Position numbers and translations under genes: made by a program. The notes beneath the pieces were generated by a model that worked only from the letters and a program-made list of their open reading frames with translations, was not told the DNA's origin and ran no database searches. Shown here in pieces: positions 61,692-64,000 of a stretch of DNA of 64,000 nucleotides. The number at the start of each line of letters is the position of its first letter. The stretch's first letter is position 1. The DNA comes from Sphingopyxis sp. BSN-002 (GTDB taxonomy: Bacteria > Pseudomonadota > Alphaproteobacteria > Sphingomonadales > Sphingomonadaceae), in the NCBI RefSeq assembly GCF_022024275.1, contig NZ_CP091804.1:1-64000 (forward strand), read 5' to 3'.

Positions 61692-63098
61692 ATGCGTCTT
61701 TCGATTGCGGCATTGCCGCTGCTCGCGCTCGCCGCCTGCGCTTCCACCGGGGAGGCACCGAAGTCGGCGGGCGACAAGCCCGCGGCAACCGCCTCGGCCG
61801 ACAAGCCGGTGAAGTTCGACAAGGATCCCTATCCGTCGACGTACAAGGGATATCCGACGCGGCTGACGGTGGTGAAGAATGTCACCATATTCGACGGCGA
61901 GGGCGGGCGCATCGACAATGGCTCGATCGTGTTGTCGAGCGGCAAGGTCGATCGTATCGGCGGCCCCGACATGGAATTGCCGACCGACGCCGACGTCTAT
62001 GACGGCACCGGCAAATATCTGACGCCGGGTGTGATCGACATCCACAGCCACCTCGGCGACTATGCGAGCCCGAGCGTCGAGGCCAATTCGGACGGCAACG
62101 AGGCGACGGGCCCGGTGACCGCCGAGGTATGGGCCGAACATAGCGTCTGGCCGCAGGACCCCGGCTTCACGCGCGCGCTGGCCAATGGCGGCGTCACGAC
62201 GCTCGAGATCCTGCCGGGCAGCGCGAACCTGATGGGCGGCCGTTCGGTCGTGCTCAAGAATGTGCCCGCGCGCACGGTGCAGGGGATGAAGTTCCCCGGC
62301 GCGCCCTATGGGCTGAAGATGGCGTGCGGCGAGAATCCAAAGCGCGTTTACGGCAGCAAGGGGCGGATGCCCTCGACCCGCATGGGCAATATGGCGGTCG
62401 ACCGCCAGACCTGGGCGAAGGCCGCGGCGTACAAGAAGAAACTCGACGAGGGCAAACCCGTCGACCGCGACCTGGCGATGGAGACGCTCGCGGGCGTGTT
62501 GTCGGGCGAAATCCTGATCCAGAACCATTGCTACCGCGCCGACGAAATGGCGCAGGTCATCGATATGAGCCACGAGTTCGGGTACAAGGTTTCGGCCTTC
62601 CACCACGCGGTCGAGGCGTACAAGATCGCCGACCTCTTGAAGAAGGAAGGCATTTGCGCCGCGATGTGGGCCGACTGGTGGGGCTTCAAGATGGAAGCCT
62701 ATGACAGCGTGCCCGAGAATATCGCGCTGATGTACAAGGAAGGCGCGTGCACGATCGTCCATTCGGATGACGCGAACCAGATCCAGCGCCTCAATCAGGA
62801 AGCCGCCAAGGCGCTTGCTGCCGGCCGCCGCATGGGGATGCAGATCAGCGACGAACAGGCATGGACCTGGCTGGGGATCAACCCGGCGAAGGCGATCGGC
62901 CTGCAGGACAAGATCGGCAGCCTCAAGCCCGGCAAGATGGCCGACGTCGTGCTGTGGAACGGCAACCCGTTCAGCGTCTATACGCGGCCCGACAAGGTCT
63001 GGATCGACGGCGCGCTGATGTTCGACGCCAATGATCCGAAACGGCGGCCGGTGACCGACTTCGAGCTGGGCCAGCCGGGCGAAGGAGACGTGAAATGA
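61692..63098 (+). CDS. Amidohydrolase-family lipoprotein
   Basis: 468 aa. An N-terminal lipobox (LAAC, about residues 13-16) predicts membrane anchoring. Metal-binding residues of the amidohydrolase superfamily are visible: HSH in VIDIHSHLGDYASP (about 117), a central His in QNHCYRADEM, HH in SAFHHAVEAY, and the Asp in VHSDDANQ. The substrate is unknown. The stop overlaps the next gene by four bases (ATGA). It probably forms a functional pair with that gene. Confidence 0.9.
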   Translation: MRLSIAALPLLALAACASTGEAPKSAGDKPAATASADKPVKFDKDPYPSTYKGYPTRLTVVKNVTIFDGEGGRIDNGSIVLSSGKVDRIGGPDMELPTDADVYDGTGKYLTPGVIDIHSHLGDYASPSVEANSDGNEATGPVTAEVWAEHSVWPQDPGFTRALANGGVTTLEILPGSANLMGGRSVVLKNVPARTVQGMKFPGAPYGLKMACGENPKRVYGSKGRMPSTRMGNMAVDRQTWAKAAAYKKKLDEGKPVDRDLAMETLAGVLSGEILIQNHCYRADEMAQVIDMSHEFGYKVSAFHHAVEAYKIADLLKKEGICAAMWADWWGFKMEAYDSVPENIALMYKEGACTIVHSDDANQIQRLNQEAAKALAAGRRMGMQISDEQAWTWLGINPAKAIGLQDKIGSLKPGKMADVVLWNGNPFSVYTRPDKVWIDGALMFDANDPKRRPVTDFELGQPGEGDVK

Positions 63099-64000
63099 TG
63101 CGCGCGCTCCTTCTGTCGGCGGCCGCACTGGTCGCGCTTCCCGTCGCGGCGCAGGACGTCGCAATCACCAACGCGAAGCTCGTCATCGGCGATGGCAGCG
63201 CGCCGATCGAAGGCGGCACCGTCGTCGTGCGCGGCGGCAAGGTGGTGGCTGCGGGCGCCGGGGTCGCCGTGCCCGCCGGAATCGAGCGCGTCGATGCGCA
63301 GGGCAAATATGTGACGCCGGGTATCGTCGCCGCGTTCAGCCGCGTCGGGCTGGTCGAGGTCGACGCCGTCGACGGCACCAACGACCGTTCGGCCAACCGG
63401 TCGCGCTTCTCGGCGGGTCTCGACATCGCGCCCGCGCTCAATCCGATGGGCTCGCCGATCGCGGTCAACCGCGCCGCGGGCGTAACGCGCGCGATCGTCG
63501 CGCCGGGGAGCAGCAGCAACCTGTTCGCAGGGCAGGGCGCGGTCGTCGACCTAGGCGACGACATGGACATGGTGACCAAGCCGCGCGCGCTGCAATATGT
63601 CGCGTTCGGCGAGGATGGCTCGGCAAAGGCGGGCGGCAGCCGCGCCGCGACCTTCCTGCTGTTCCGCGAACAATTGCTGGCGGCGCGCAGCTATGCCCGC
63701 AACCCCGCGTCGCTTGCCGAATGGGGCAATGATGCGATGATCCAGCGCGCCGATGCGGAAGCGCTGGTGCGCGTGATCGACGGAACGACGCCGCTGTTCG
63801 TTCGCGTCGACCGGGCCGCCGACATCCTGAACGTGCTGAAGCTGAAGGGCGAGTTCCCGGGGCTGAAGCTCGTGCTGGTCGGTGCGACCGAGGGTTGGCT
63901 GGTCGCGCGCGAGATTGCCGCGGCAAAGGTACCGGTGCTCGTCTCGCCGCTGAGCGACCTGCCCGACAGTTTCGAACGGCTGGGCGCGACCCAGTCGAAC
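63095..64000 (+). CDS. Amidohydrolase-like exported protein, 3' end outside the window
   Basis: At least 302 aa, open to the right edge. A signal peptide (MRALLLSAAALVALPVAAQ) is followed by the N-terminal strands of the amidohydrolase fold (DVAITNAKLVIGDGSAPIEGGTVVVRGGKVVAAG and KYVTPGIVA). Where the metal-binding H-x-H normally follows VTPG, the sequence reads AAFSRVGLVEVD, so that pair is missing. The ATG overlaps the previous stop (ATGA); a second ATG follows directly. Either a non-catalytic partner of the upstream enzyme or a divergent member. Confidence 0.8.
   Translation, partial: MMRALLLSAAALVALPVAAQDVAITNAKLVIGDGSAPIEGGTVVVRGGKVVAAGAGVAVPAGIERVDAQGKYVTPGIVAAFSRVGLVEVDAVDGTNDRSANRSRFSAGLDIAPALNPMGSPIAVNRAAGVTRAIVAPGSSSNLFAGQGAVVDLGDDMDMVTKPRALQYVAFGEDGSAKAGGSRAATFLLFREQLLAARSYARNPASLAEWGNDAMIQRADAEALVRVIDGTTPLFVRVDRAADILNVLKLKGEFPGLKLVLVGATEGWLVAREIAAAKVPVLVSPLSDLPDSFERLGATQSN

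Noticed and set aside
59569..61788. Long minus-strand open frame opposite the peptide transporter
   Set aside because: Its Asp/Arg/Gln-rich translation is a mirror of the transporter and matches no family; the plus-strand product has clear POT motifs.
1..64000. tRNA, rRNA, CRISPR array, integrase or insertion sequence
   Set aside because: None was recognised by eye on either strand. A tRNA scan and a transposase search would be needed to exclude short or decayed copies.

Overview
The window is chromosomal DNA from a high-GC alphaproteobacterium, most likely a sphingomonad and perhaps Sphingopyxis-like. The call rests on the GC-rich codon use, a UrcA-family protein, a DUF4893 lipoprotein, a membrane-anchored LuxR-HTH protein, an XrtA/PEP-CTERM prs module, and short inverted repeats of the kind scattered through sphingomonad genomes. 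Genes are densely packed. With the starts chosen here no gap exceeds 300 bases; the longest are 4941-5216, 41167-41427, 19094-19327 and 6267-6489. I saw no rRNA, tRNA, CRISPR array, integrase or insertion sequence.

1-6390: phosphate regulon on the minus strand (pstS, pstC, pstA, pstB, phoU, phoB). pstS has its own terminator and Pho-box repeats upstream. 6391-8294: an AT-rich accessory insert on the plus strand with a DUF262 (ParB/Srx-like DGQQR) protein and a HEPN protein with an intact R-x4-H motif. This is the best candidate for an under-described defence system. A second Pho-like box points towards it.

8295-19700: monooxygenase-like protein, secreted and membrane proteins, uvrA, a CPBP protease, an M13 metallopeptidase, a BCCT transporter and a UrcA protein. 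19728-26360: minus-strand run valS - secreted protein - MATE exporter - LytS-type kinase - LytTR regulator. 26457-38675: periplasmic ClpP-like protein, S9 peptidase, HPP protein, amidohydrolase, zinc metallopeptidase, patatin, 3-hydroxybutyrate dehydrogenase, DUF4893 lipoprotein, M20 hydrolase and the membrane LuxR-HTH protein.

38718-47149: alpha/beta hydrolase, an AT-richer orphan secreted protein, a crotonase, DUF465 plus TerC behind a structured leader, a WYL-like mini-protein, and isocitrate lyase divergent from a RamB-like regulator (glyoxylate shunt). Two AT-richer small genes of unknown function follow. 47287-49908: an HD-GYP phosphodiesterase and a GGDEF cyclase (c-di-GMP turnover). 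49912-58780: methyltransferase, GDP-mannose pyrophosphorylase, and the exopolysaccharide/PEP-CTERM block (sugar transferase, prsK, prsR, prsT) ending at a tail-to-tail GntR gene. 58852-64000: nitroreductase, a POT peptide transporter and two overlapping amidohydrolase-family genes; the second is cut by the window edge and lacks the usual metal-binding H-x-H.
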